From assembly GCF_910577125.1 (NCBI RefSeq), contig NZ_CAJTMN010000029.1, positions 1 through 23,833 of the forward strand: a DNA stretch of 23,833 nucleotides, read 5' to 3'. The notes beneath the pieces are model-generated. The model was not told the DNA's origin, made no database searches, and was given only the letters and a program-made list of their open reading frames with translations. This document shows positions 1 to 5,865 of this stretch, piece after piece. Within the stretch, counting starts at the first letter, position 1. The number at the start of each line of letters is the position of its first letter. The stretch is from an uncultured Rikenella sp. Lineage in GTDB: Bacteria; Bacteroidota; Bacteroidia; Bacteroidales; Rikenellaceae. The translations under genes and the position numbers were made by a program.

Positions 1-12
1 AAAGTTTTTCTG

Positions 13-36
13 GTTCTCTTTGTTCACAAAGAGAAC
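13..36. repeat. TC-loop hairpin, copy 1
   Basis: This is a perfect 11-bp inverted repeat (GTTCTCTTTGT / ACAAAGAGAAC) around a two-base TC loop. It is preceded at 1-12 by AAAGTTTTTCTG. Two other elements at 3965-3988 and 13500-13523 have the same 12-nt flank pattern, stem length and TC loop but different stem sequences. It lies about 40 bp beyond the 3' end of hisG. Neither strand has a T-tract directly after the stem, so it is not an ordinary terminator. The upstream part of the element is cut off by the window edge. Confidence 0.75.
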
Positions 37-75
37 AGTACCCTCCCGGGCAAAGGCAGACAATCGAAAAGGTGG

Positions 76-927
76 TTATAAAATCATTTTTTCGGGTGTG
101 AGGACGAGGATGTCCTCCGCCCCGATGGTTTTGAGCCGTTCGATTTTTTCCCAGAGGATCCGCTCGTCCACCACCGCATGCAGCGAGCTCCATCCCTGTT
201 CCGCCAGCGGCAGGATCGTCGGGCTTTTGATGCCCGGCAGGATCGCCGTCGCCTCCGCGAGCCGATCCGTAGGGATATTCATCAGGATGTATTTTTTGCC
301 CCGCGTGCGTTCCACCGCCTCGATGCGGAACAGCAGCTGGTTCAGCAGCGCTCGTTTCGCCGGTTCCAGCTCCCGCGTGGCGATCAGCACCGCCTCCGAG
401 TGCATTGCCGTTTCGACCTCCTTCAGCCCGTTCGAGACCAGCGTTCCGCCGCTGCTGACGATGTCGAAGATCGCATCCGCCATCCCCACCGCCGGAGCGA
501 TCTCGACCGACCCCGCGATCTCCTCGATTTCGGCCCGTATCCCCTGTTCGGTCAGGAAGCGCCGCAGGATGACCGGATACGAAGTCGCGATCCGTTTGCC
601 GTTGAAATACTCCGGGCCGGAGTACGCCTCGCCCTTCGGAATCGCCAGCGAGAGGCGGCAGCGTCCGAAGCCCAACCGGTGGGCGATGTCGGCTCCGCAC
701 CCTCGTTCCTCGTACTCGTTGAGGCCCACGATGCCGATGTCGGCCACCCCGCGTTCGACCGCGTGCGGGATGTCGTCGTCGCGCAGGTAGAGTACTTCGA
801 GGGGAAACGTCTCCGCGCGGGCGAGCAGCCGGCGTTTGCCTCGTTCGATGTCGATGCCGACCTCGGCGAGCAGTTCGAGGCTCTCTTCGTTGAGCCGTCC
901 TTTGGATTGGAGTGCGATGCGTATCAT
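76..927 (-). CDS. hisG: ATP phosphoribosyltransferase, long form (HisG)
   Basis: HisG catalyses the first step of histidine biosynthesis: ATP plus PRPP gives phosphoribosyl-ATP, in the cytosol. The 283-aa length matches the long HisG form, which carries a C-terminal ACT-like domain for histidine feedback inhibition and needs no HisZ. The N-terminus (MIRIALQSKGRL) and the segment DAIFDIVSSGGTL (residues 141-153), a PRPP-binding region, are typical. The C-terminal domain begins near KKYILMNIP (211-219). The ATG at 927 is supported by the leader structure that ends 11 nt upstream. There is no clear Shine-Dalgarno sequence, as is usual in Bacteroidota. The gene is preceded by a His-rich leader peptide and terminator, so expression is probably controlled by attenuation. 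No further his gene is visible before the left edge. Confidence 0.97.
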   Translation of the reverse strand: MIRIALQSKGRLNEESLELLAEVGIDIERGKRRLLARAETFPLEVLYLRDDDIPHAVERGVADIGIVGLNEYEERGCGADIAHRLGFGRCRLSLAIPKGEAYSGPEYFNGKRIATSYPVILRRFLTEQGIRAEIEEIAGSVEIAPAVGMADAIFDIVSSGGTLVSNGLKEVETAMHSEAVLIATRELEPAKRALLNQLLFRIEAVERTRGKKYILMNIPTDRLAEATAILPGIKSPTILPLAEQGWSSLHAVVDERILWEKIERLKTIGAEDILVLTPEKMIL

Positions 928-937
928 GGTGCGTGTG

Positions 938-983
938 AAAAAAAAGAGAAGCCTGCGTTCCCCGTGGCGAGGAAGCAGGCTTC
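938..983 (-). terminator. Attenuator terminator in the hisG leader
   Basis: Read on the minus strand, GAAGCCTGC (983-975) pairs perfectly with GCAGGCTTC (956-948). The stem can extend through TTCC/GGAA with one bulged G. It is followed by TC and then eight T (945-938). This is a canonical intrinsic terminator placed only 11 nt before the hisG start codon and after the His-rich leader ORF. Its position inside the transcription unit shows that it works as a regulated terminator and not as the end of another gene. Confidence 0.9.
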
Positions 984-1045
984 GGTTTTGCGTTCTATGA
1001 AATATGTGCAGCTACATATCGATTCCGGCAAAAAGCGACTTCCCC
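969..1045 (-). promoter_or_regulatory. Predicted antiterminator pairing of the his leader
   Basis: On the minus-strand RNA, GGGGAAG (1045-1039) can pair with CUUCCUC (975-969), and GCUUU (1036-1032) with GAAGC (983-979). This gives 12 pairs, two of them G-U, around a small internal loop. The pairing uses the 5' arm of the terminator and so excludes it. The upstream strand lies inside the leader ORF just past the His codons (1089-1060). A ribosome stalled on His codons would leave it free, while a ribosome reaching the stop codon (1014-1012) would cover it. The pairing was found by eye and no energy calculation was made. Confidence 0.6.
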
Positions 1046-1107
1046 TCATCGGCAAAGCGATGATGGCGATGATGGCCGTGGCGGATATGTTGTGCGTTCG
1101 GAATCAT
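1012..1107 (-). CDS. hisL: Histidine-rich leader peptide of hisG
   Basis: This is a 31-codon ORF (ATG 1107-1105, TAG 1014-1012). It starts MIPNAQ and continues HIRHGHHRHHRF, so six of the ten residues 7-16 are histidine: H7, H10, H12, H13, H15 and H16. Five of these codons are CAT and one is CAC. It begins about 16 nt after the predicted transcription start, and its stop codon is about 30 nt before the attenuator stem. This arrangement is diagnostic of a ribosome-mediated attenuation leader that senses charged tRNA-His. The peptide itself is not expected to have another function. The symbol hisL is used by analogy with enteric bacteria. Confidence 0.88.
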   Translation of the reverse strand: MIPNAQHIRHGHHRHHRFADEGKSLFAGIDM

Positions 1108-1129
1108 TCGTCCGTTAGGATGACAGAGG

Positions 1130-1160
1130 CAAATGTAGGGATTCTTTCCGGATTTCCAAA
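1130..1160 (-). promoter_or_regulatory. Promoter of the his leader/hisG
   Basis: On the minus strand, TTTG (1160-1157), then exactly 19 nt, then TACATTTG (1137-1130) matches the Bacteroidetes primary sigma factor consensus (TTTG about 19 nt before TAnnTTTG). The expected transcription start is near 1124, giving a leader RNA of about 200 nt before hisG. Confidence 0.8.
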
Positions 1161-1212
1161 TTTTCGGCGGGGAAATTTCCGGGCGGAGCCTCCGGAGGGG
1201 AGCAAAAAAACG

Positions 1213-1220
1213 TATCTTTG
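1213..1220 (+). promoter_or_regulatory. -7 box of the GSCFA gene
   Basis: TATCTTTG fits TAnnTTTG and lies 22 nt before the ATG at 1243. No good TTTG is seen 19 nt upstream. It points away from the his promoter, making the 928-1242 gap a divergent control region. Confidence 0.55.
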
Positions 1221-1242
1221 GGAACTCGATTCTCAGATTCAC

Positions 1243-2217
1243 ATGGCCGTCTCCCCCAGTCCGTCGTTTCGCCTTCCCGTCGTTCAGCCTCCGTATCCCT
1301 TCCGGATCGGCCCCGGCGACCGCGGCTTGGCGCTCGGCTCCTGCTTCGCTGACCACATCGGGCGGTGGCTTGCCGACGGGAGACTTCCTCTGTGCGTCAA
1401 TCCGTTCGGGGCGCTCTATAATCCCGCCAGTGTGGTGCAGGCGCTGGAGCGGCTGGCCTCCGGCGAGCCGTTTCGTGAGTCCGACCTTTTCGAACACAAC
1501 GGCCTGTGGCACAGCTTTGCGCACCACAGCGACTTTTCGGGGCCCGATGCGGCCGAGGTGTCGCGCCGCATCGAAATGGCGCGCGCGGAGGGTGTCCGGG
1601 CCTTGCGGGAGGCCCGCTATCTGATGCTCACCTTCGGAACCGCCTGGGTTTATGAGCGGGAGGGGAGGCCGGTAGCCAACTGCCACAAACTGCCCGCGCG
1701 GCTCTTCACGCGGCGGCGGCTGACGGTGGACGAAATCGTCGAGCCGCTGGCCCTCCTGCTGGAGCGCTGGCCCGACAGGCAGACGATCCTGACCGTCAGC
1801 CCCGTGATCCACCGCGGCGACGGACTCGTCGAAAACCAACTGAGCAAATCGACCCTGATTCTTGCGGCCCACCGGCTGGCCGAACGGTTCGCCGGGCGGG
1901 TGCATTACTTTCCGGCCTACGAGATCGTTACCGGCGAGCTGCGCGACTATCGGTTCTATGCCGACGATATGTGCCATCCCTCGTCCGTCGCCATTGAGTA
2001 TATCCGCCGTCGGTTCTCCGAGTCGCTGCTCACGGTCGAAGCGGCGGAGCTGGTCTCCGCTGTCGGTGAGCTCAGGCGGGCGATGGAGCACCGTCCGCTG
2101 CATCCCGGGGGGGAGGAGTATGCCGCTTTCCGGCAGACGATGCGCCGCCGGGCCGAGGAGGCGCAAGCGCGCTACCCGACGGCCGATTTTTCGGAAGAGC
2201 TGCAATTTTTTGCGTAA
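1243..2217 (+). CDS. GSCFA domain-containing protein
   Basis: This is a 324-aa protein with the family signature GSCFA at residues 32-36 (LGSCFADHIGRW). Near the C-terminus it has DDMCHPS (D241, D242, H245), resembling the Asp-x-x-His block of SGNH/GDSL hydrolases. S33 would then be the nucleophile, D242 and H245 the other catalytic residues. The GSCFA family is common in Bacteroidota; its substrate is not known to me, so only a probable esterase or acyl-hydrolase role can be inferred. No signal peptide is evident, suggesting a cytosolic location. The start at 1243 is chosen because it follows a TAnnTTTG box and gives the usual short N-terminus before GSCFA. Upstream in-frame codons run antisense through hisG. 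The next gene starts 23 nt downstream on the same strand. Confidence 0.9.
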   Translation: MAVSPSPSFRLPVVQPPYPFRIGPGDRGLALGSCFADHIGRWLADGRLPLCVNPFGALYNPASVVQALERLASGEPFRESDLFEHNGLWHSFAHHSDFSGPDAAEVSRRIEMARAEGVRALREARYLMLTFGTAWVYEREGRPVANCHKLPARLFTRRRLTVDEIVEPLALLLERWPDRQTILTVSPVIHRGDGLVENQLSKSTLILAAHRLAERFAGRVHYFPAYEIVTGELRDYRFYADDMCHPSSVAIEYIRRRFSESLLTVEAAELVSAVGELRRAMEHRPLHPGGEEYAAFRQTMRRRAEEAQARYPTADFSEELQFFA

Positions 2218-2222
2218 ATTTG
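2215..2222 (+). promoter_or_regulatory. Possible internal -7 box before the PafA-like gene
   Basis: TAAATTTG fits TAnnTTTG and overlaps the GSCFA stop codon, 18 nt before the ATG at 2241. No TTTG is seen at the -33 position, so this may be a weak promoter or chance. If real, the PafA-like gene can be transcribed independently of the GSCFA gene. Confidence 0.4.
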
Positions 2223-2240
2223 CCGTTCAAATCATTCAGA

Positions 2241-3878
2241 ATGAAAAAGTTTCTTCTTCGCTGCCTCATACTTTCCGTCGGTGCGGGGCTGTCCGTTCCG
2301 GAGGCCTGCGGCCGTTCGGCCATCGATCGTCAGCCGCCGAAACTGGTTGTCCAGATCGTTGTCAGCCAGATGCGCTACGACTACCTGCTCCGCTTCGCCG
2401 ACAATTTCGGCGAGCGGGGATTCCATACCTTGGTGCGCGAGGGCTCGCTCTGCAAACGGGCCTCGTACGACTATGCCCTGACCCGCACCGGTTCGGGGCT
2501 CGCCACGCTGACCACGGGGGCCAACCCTTCGATGCACGGCGTGGTGGGCGAGCGGTGGTTCAACTACACGACCGGCGAGGCGATCGATCTGGCGGCCGAC
2601 AAGAAGGCTTTTACCGTGGGGAGCGACGAGTACGACGGTCAGTTTTCGCCCCGGGGGCTGATTGCCGGCACGGTGGGCGATCAGTTGAAAACCGTTTATC
2701 GGGATTCCAAGGTGGTGAGCATCGCGTTCGATCCGGTTTCGGCCGTCGTGGCGGGCGGACACTCGGCCGATGCGGTCTACTGGCTGAACGGCAAGAACGG
2801 CCGGTGGGTGACGAGCAACTATTACGTCTCGGCATTGCCCCAGTGGGTCGAAAAATTCAACGAAGAGGGGGCTGTCGTGGGGTACTCGGCGCAGAAGTGG
2901 GAGATTTCCCGGCCGCTGAAAGCCTATCACAACGATGTCTACACCGATATCTCGATCGATACGAGCTGGAAACTCAGTTTCGATTTCCTGACCCGCAAGA
3001 AGTACGACTACGACCGGTTGCGCTCTTCTCCGGCGGCCAACACGCTGGTACGGGACTTTGCCGTACAGTCGATCATCTACGAGGGGCTGGGGAACGACGA
3101 GGCGCCGGATCTGCTGAACATCGTCTTCGACGGTTCGCGGTATATCGGTGAAAAGTACGGGACGGGATCGATCGAGCTGGAGGACAGCTACTACCGGCTG
3201 GATGCGGATTTGGCGTCGCTGCTGGAATTCCTGGATACCCAGGTGGGGCGCGACCGGCTGCTGGTGGTGCTGACTTCGGATCACGGCGCTTCGGATCCGA
3301 TCCGGGCCGACAGCCGTGTGCCGGCGGGGCTGTTCGACAACGGACAGTTCGCGGCGATTATTTCGGGCTTTCTGGTGGCTCAGCTCGGGCCGGGCGACTG
3401 GCTGCTGAAGTTCGAGAACCGGCAGATTTATCTGAACCGCGGGCTGATTTATCAGAAAGGGCACAATCTGGAGGACTTGCAGAACCGGGTGGCGAACTTC
3501 GCGATCCAGTTCAGCGGCGTCTCGCAGGCGGTGACGGCGACGGCGCTGCAGAACGGCCATTTTACGGGCGGGGTGCTGGAGCGGATGCAGAACAGCTTCT
3601 TCCCGCGCAATTCTGGGGATGTGACGATCAACCTGATGCCGGGCTGGATCGAATACACGGAGGGTCGGCTGTCGGATTCGGGGTCGCCGTACAATTACGA
3701 TACGCATGTGCCGTTGTTCTGGTACGGGAGCGGGATCGGGAATGCGGATGTGGAGCGGGAGGTGAACCTGACGGACGTGGCTCCGACCTTGGCGGATATT
3801 TTGGGGATCGCTCCTCCTGCGGCATCGATGGGGGCGACGATTCCGGAGGTCTTCGTTCCGCGCGCGGCGGAGGATTAG
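2241..3878 (+). CDS. PafA-like alkaline phosphatase superfamily protein, degenerate active site
   Basis: This is a 545-aa protein, close in length to PafA (546 aa). An N-terminal signal peptide (MKKFLLRCLILSVGAGLSV) indicates export to the periplasm. The fold markers are present: VVSQMRYDYL (40-50), TRTGSGLATLTTG (81-93) with T83 at the nucleophile position, LTSDHG (344-349), and YDTHVPLFWYG with H489. Compared by memory with PafA, several active-site residues appear replaced: the first Asp ligand (VVDQMR) by S42, the LKDR Lys/Arg pair by F163 and P165, and the DYVGH Asp and His ligands by R300 and E304. Only D347, H348 and H489 of the metal ligands remain. It is therefore probably not a normal phosphomonoesterase and may be a pseudoenzyme or binding protein. 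The ATG at 2241 gives a clean signal peptide; a TTG at 2220 is possible but adds residues in front of it. Confidence 0.88.
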   Translation: MKKFLLRCLILSVGAGLSVPEACGRSAIDRQPPKLVVQIVVSQMRYDYLLRFADNFGERGFHTLVREGSLCKRASYDYALTRTGSGLATLTTGANPSMHGVVGERWFNYTTGEAIDLAADKKAFTVGSDEYDGQFSPRGLIAGTVGDQLKTVYRDSKVVSIAFDPVSAVVAGGHSADAVYWLNGKNGRWVTSNYYVSALPQWVEKFNEEGAVVGYSAQKWEISRPLKAYHNDVYTDISIDTSWKLSFDFLTRKKYDYDRLRSSPAANTLVRDFAVQSIIYEGLGNDEAPDLLNIVFDGSRYIGEKYGTGSIELEDSYYRLDADLASLLEFLDTQVGRDRLLVVLTSDHGASDPIRADSRVPAGLFDNGQFAAIISGFLVAQLGPGDWLLKFENRQIYLNRGLIYQKGHNLEDLQNRVANFAIQFSGVSQAVTATALQNGHFTGGVLERMQNSFFPRNSGDVTINLMPGWIEYTEGRLSDSGSPYNYDTHVPLFWYGSGIGNADVEREVNLTDVAPTLADILGIAPPAASMGATIPEVFVPRAAED

Positions 3879-3921
3879 GGTAGAGCCGGCCCATTGTCCA
3901 CCGTGGCCGCAGCTTGAGGAC

Positions 3922-3988
3922 TGCGGAGCGTAAGGCATAGCGTAGCTAACTAAAAGTTCTTTGCGTCGCTTTCTTTCAAGAAAGCGAC
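3922..3988 (+). repeat. TC-loop hairpin with conserved 5' module, copy 2
   Basis: The module 3922-3957 matches 13457-13492 at 32 of 36 positions. The 12-nt flank AAAGTTCTTTGC (3953-3964) leads into an 11-bp perfect stem GTCGCTTTCTT / AAGAAAGCGAC around a TC loop (3976-3977). The stem sequence differs from the other two copies but pairing is fully preserved. The 12-nt flank begins 75 nt after a stop codon, almost the same spacing as in copy 3. Confidence 0.8.
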
Positions 3989-4012
3989 AGTTTCAGGCGG
4001 CACAAAGTTCTC

Positions 4013-4091
4013 CCGTCGCTCGCCCGCGTAAAAGGGCATATTCTGCCAATTGGCGGTGAGCCAATCTGGCAAGAATTGCCGCGGGCGACGG
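4013..4091. repeat. Gamma palindrome, copy 1
   Basis: Outer arms CCGTCGC (4013-4019) and GCGGGCGACGG (4081-4091) enclose GGCATATTCT / AAGAATTGCC and a tip TTGGC-ggtga-GCCAA. The 4770-4843 element carries the same middle arms in the opposite orientation but a different tip. Confidence 0.75.
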
Positions 4092-4217
4092 CTTCAGGGT
4101 GTGCGGACGAAGAACGGAGCAAAGTAAACCAGTAAGCGATACGCAGTATCGCTCCGTCCCGCCGGGGTCACCCGGACGCCGCCCGCGTAGGGCAGTTCCG
4201 TCCGGTTCAAAGCCCGA

Positions 4218-4292
4218 CGCGCGCCAACGCCTTAAAAGGGAAATCGTTCAAACACGTAGTCGTGTTTGAACAAGATTTCCCTAAGGCGCGCG
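4218..4292. repeat. Beta palindrome, copy 1
   Basis: CGCGCGCC and GGCGCGCG outer arms enclose GGGAAATC / GATTTCCC and a tip GTTCAAACACG-tagt-CGTGTTTGAAC, which is a perfect 11-bp stem. Other beta copies keep the outer and middle arms but have other tips. Confidence 0.8.
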
Positions 4293-4306
4293 GACAGAAC
4301 TTAATA

Positions 4307-4385
4307 CCGTCGTCCGCCTGCCTGAAGAGGGATTTCGCTCGTTTTGCGGTGAGCAAAATCGAGATGAAATCCCAGCGGGCGACGG
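4307..4385. repeat. Alpha palindrome, copy 1
   Basis: Outer arms CCGTCGTCCGC / GCGGGCGACGG (one mismatch), middle GGGATTTC / GAAATCCC, inner CGTTTTGC / GCAAAATCG with loop ggtga. It follows beta copy 1 after a linker (GGACAGAACT) that is also found before alpha copy 4 at 23450. Confidence 0.8.
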
Positions 4386-4439
4386 CTTCAAGGCGCGCTT
4401 GGGTAGAGGCGGCCTATTCCCGGAGTGCCCGAAGGCACC

Positions 4440-4475
4440 GGCGGAGCGACAGCGGAGCCGTAGTGAGGCGGACAC
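4440..4475. repeat. 36-nt core repeat, copy 1
   Basis: GGCGGAGCGACAGCGGAGCC followed by gTAGTGAGGCGGACAC. Nearly the same 36 nt recur at 13777-13813, 19815-19850 and 23634-23669, each time downstream of an alpha palindrome. A less conserved trailer follows to about 4672 and contains the hairpin GCGGCTC-ttc-GAGCCGC. Confidence 0.75.
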
Positions 4476-4677
4476 GGGGCGGAGAATTAGGCGGTGAGTT
4501 GGGCGGAACTCTTGCGGTTCGTAGAACCGCGCGGGCCGAAGCCTCCCGCCGCGGAGGCCCGCAACTGACGTTGCATTTGGGCCCCGCAGGCTTCAACCCG
4601 CTTGATAAGCGAATCGCGTGGCTGGGGTGTCCGGCCGGGGCGGCTCTTCGAGCCGCAGGGTTTGGCTGTGTTTTTCT

Positions 4678-4750
4678 CGCGCGCCTTGGGAAATCCAGTC
4701 AAAACGCACGAGTGCATTTTGACGATTTCCCTGTTAAGGCGTGGCGCGCG
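4678..4750. repeat. Beta palindrome, copy 2
   Basis: CGCGCGCC / GGCGCGCG outer arms, GGGAAATC / GATTTCCC middle arms, and tip TCAAAACGCACgaGTGCATTTTGA with one C-A mismatch. The tip is almost the same as in the copies at 14185 and 14397. Confidence 0.8.
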
Positions 4751-4769
4751 GGCTCGGCAAACCTTTTCA

Positions 4770-4843
4770 GTCGCCCGCGGCAATTCTTGTGGGTTGGCAT
4801 CCAGCCAACCCACAGAATATGCCTTCTTAGGCGGGCGGGCGAC
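4770..4843. repeat. Gamma palindrome, copy 2 (inverse orientation)
   Basis: GTCGCCCGC / GCGGGCGGGCGAC outer arms and GGCAATTCTT / AGAATATGCC middle arms are those of gamma copy 1 read on the other strand. The tip is instead GTGGGTTGGC-atcca-GCCAACCCAC, a perfect 10-bp stem. Confidence 0.75.
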
Positions 4844-4869
4844 TGTCGAGCTGCGAACCGGACGGGACT

Positions 4870-4930
4870 GCCCTCGGGCCGGGCGGGCCCCACGTCCCGT
4901 GGACGGGCGAAACTTACGTTTCGCTGCGGC
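4870..4930. repeat. G+C block, copy 1
   Basis: It contains CTCGGGCCGGGCGGGCCCCA, then CCACGTCCCGTGG and the hairpin GCGAAAC-ttac-GTTTCGC. Reverse-complement copies lie at 19351-19412, 19534-19588 and 23331-23398, with different but self-complementary hairpin tips. An interrupted copy lies at 9523-9619. Confidence 0.7.
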
Positions 4931-4998
4931 TGTGTCGGCCCAATTGGTAGAGGCTGCCTTAGGGTAGACACAGCCAGTAAAACACCCTGTGGGTGCGT

Positions 4999-5195
4999 TT
5001 ATTCCGAGAGGCAACGCAACTGAAGACCGTGGCCGCGGTGATGTGCACTGCTGGGCTCGATCCACGCCACACCGAAATCCAGGTGCATGCCATCGGTGCC
5101 GCTGATCGACGACGACCGGCTGTAACCGGCATTGCCGACGCTGCCCGAAATGCCGAATAATCCACTCTGGCCTGCGTCACGGTAGCCCGGGGCGG
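4999..5195 (-). pseudogene. FISUMP-like C-terminal cassette A
   Basis: This 197-bp cassette codes on the minus strand from APGYR to the stop, ending GHGLQLRCLSE. The pattern (GYR near the start, a G/S/N-rich middle, a LDFG-like strand, PSS, then RGxGLQLRCLSE) resembles the last 60-65 residues of FISUMP (TIGR02145-like) domains, which end in similar xVRCVxD/xVRCLSE strings. No N-terminal FISUMP part, signal peptide or promoter is present, so it is a headless fragment. The frame is open throughout. Both ends are constant across five cassettes: TTATTCCGAGAGGCAACGC at the 3' end and GGTAGCCCGGGGCGG (plus strand) at the 5' end. It ends 46 bp before the kinase start codon. Confidence 0.72.
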
Positions 5196-5241
5196 CCAAA
5201 ACCGATGACCCCCAAACGATAATTATTCAGACAGAAAAGAG

Positions 5242-5865
5242 ATGTATATAGCCATTGCCGGAAATATCGGAAGCGGGAAGACCTACCTGACCGAACTGCT
5301 GAGCAACCGTCTCGGGTGGGAAGCCCAGTACGAGGAGACCGAGAATCCATATATCGGTGATTTCTATGACGATATGAAACGGTGGGCCTTTAATCTTCAG
5401 GTCTACTTTCTCGGGAAACGGCAACGGCAGATCGACGCCATCGCCTCGCGGGAAACCGAAGCCGACAGTCGGCCCGTGGTCGTGGATCGGACGATCTACG
5501 AAGACGCCCAGGTCTTCGCCACCAATCTCCACCGCGCCGGCGTTCTCTCCTCACGCGACTACACCACCTATATGCAGCTCTACCGCTTTACCGTAGCCAA
5601 CCTCTTGCGGCCGCGGCTGCTGGTCTATCTCCGCGCCTCCGTGCCGACGCTGGTCAGCCAGATCCAGCGGCGCGGGAGGGTCTACGAAGCCTCGATCGAT
5701 GCCGCTTACCTCGAAGGACTCAACCGGCTGTACGAGGAGTGGATCGAAACGTACGACGGGCCGAAATTGATCGTCGATGTCGATCGCGAGGACTTCGTGA
5801 CCGATCCGGCGGCGCGGGAAGCTATTCTGGAACGTATTGCAAAGCAGATAGATGGGGAACGTTGA
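5242..5865 (+). CDS. Deoxynucleoside kinase
   Basis: This is a 207-aa cytosolic kinase of the deoxynucleoside kinase (dNK/dGK-dAK) family, which phosphorylates deoxyribonucleosides in nucleotide salvage. Visible motifs are the P-loop GNIGSGKT (7-14), the acidic EETENP segment (31-36) expected to hold the catalytic base, DRTIYED (82-88) corresponding to the DRS motif, and the Arg-rich lid RRGRVYE (143-149). Its length fits the family. Substrate preference (dA/dG or dC/dT) cannot be decided by eye. The start follows repeat cassette A by 46 bp with no recognisable TAnnTTTG box. The 3' end overlaps the next gene by 14 nt, so the two are co-transcribed and probably translationally coupled. Confidence 0.92.
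   Translation: MYIAIAGNIGSGKTYLTELLSNRLGWEAQYEETENPYIGDFYDDMKRWAFNLQVYFLGKRQRQIDAIASRETEADSRPVVVDRTIYEDAQVFATNLHRAGVLSSRDYTTYMQLYRFTVANLLRPRLLVYLRASVPTLVSQIQRRGRVYEASIDAAYLEGLNRLYEEWIETYDGPKLIVDVDREDFVTDPAAREAILERIAKQIDGER

Larger units (their letters stand above)
3879..5241. repeat. Repeat island I (no complete gene)
   Basis: This is a 1.36-kb gap between two plus-strand genes. From left to right it holds a TC-loop hairpin with its 5' module (3922-3988), a gamma palindrome (4013-4091), beta (4218-4292), alpha (4307-4385), a 36-nt core repeat (4440-4475) with trailing repeat, beta (4678-4750), gamma in inverse orientation (4770-4843), a G+C block (4870-4930), and FISUMP cassette A (4999-5195). 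Open frames crossing it, such as plus 4262-5023, run straight through palindromes and are not credible genes. The last 46 bp before the kinase gene show no TAnnTTTG box. Confidence 0.8.

Noticed and set aside
13..36. Intrinsic terminator for hisG
   Set aside because: The stem is perfect, but no T-tract follows on the minus strand (CAGAAAAAC) or on the plus strand, and it belongs to a dispersed repeat family.
1012..1140. Met-rich plus-strand stretch (MAMMAVADM) in the hisG leader region
   Set aside because: It is simply the complement of the CAT His codons of the minus-strand leader peptide.
178..1242. Long N-terminal extension of the GSCFA open frame
   Set aside because: The extension is antisense to hisG and its leader. 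The ATG at 1243 follows a TAnnTTTG box and gives the normal family N-terminus.
4900..5000. tRNA-like segment around GGTAGAGGCTGCC
   Set aside because: There is no cloverleaf, no T-loop GTTCGAATC-like box at the right distance, and the motif recurs inside G+C repeat blocks.
4262..5023. 253-aa plus-strand open frame in island I
   Set aside because: It passes through alpha, beta and gamma palindromes and the core repeat; the translation is low-complexity Arg/Gly/Ala sequence without family resemblance.
4999..5199. Cassette A as a small complete protein gene (66 aa from a Met)
   Set aside because: The upstream codons before APGYR are not shared with the other cassettes, no promoter or leader is present, and the conserved part is clearly the tail of a longer domain.
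3879..5241. CRISPR array or tandem spacer structure in the islands
   Set aside because: The repeats are palindromes of several families at irregular spacing, with no constant repeat-spacer period and no cas genes.
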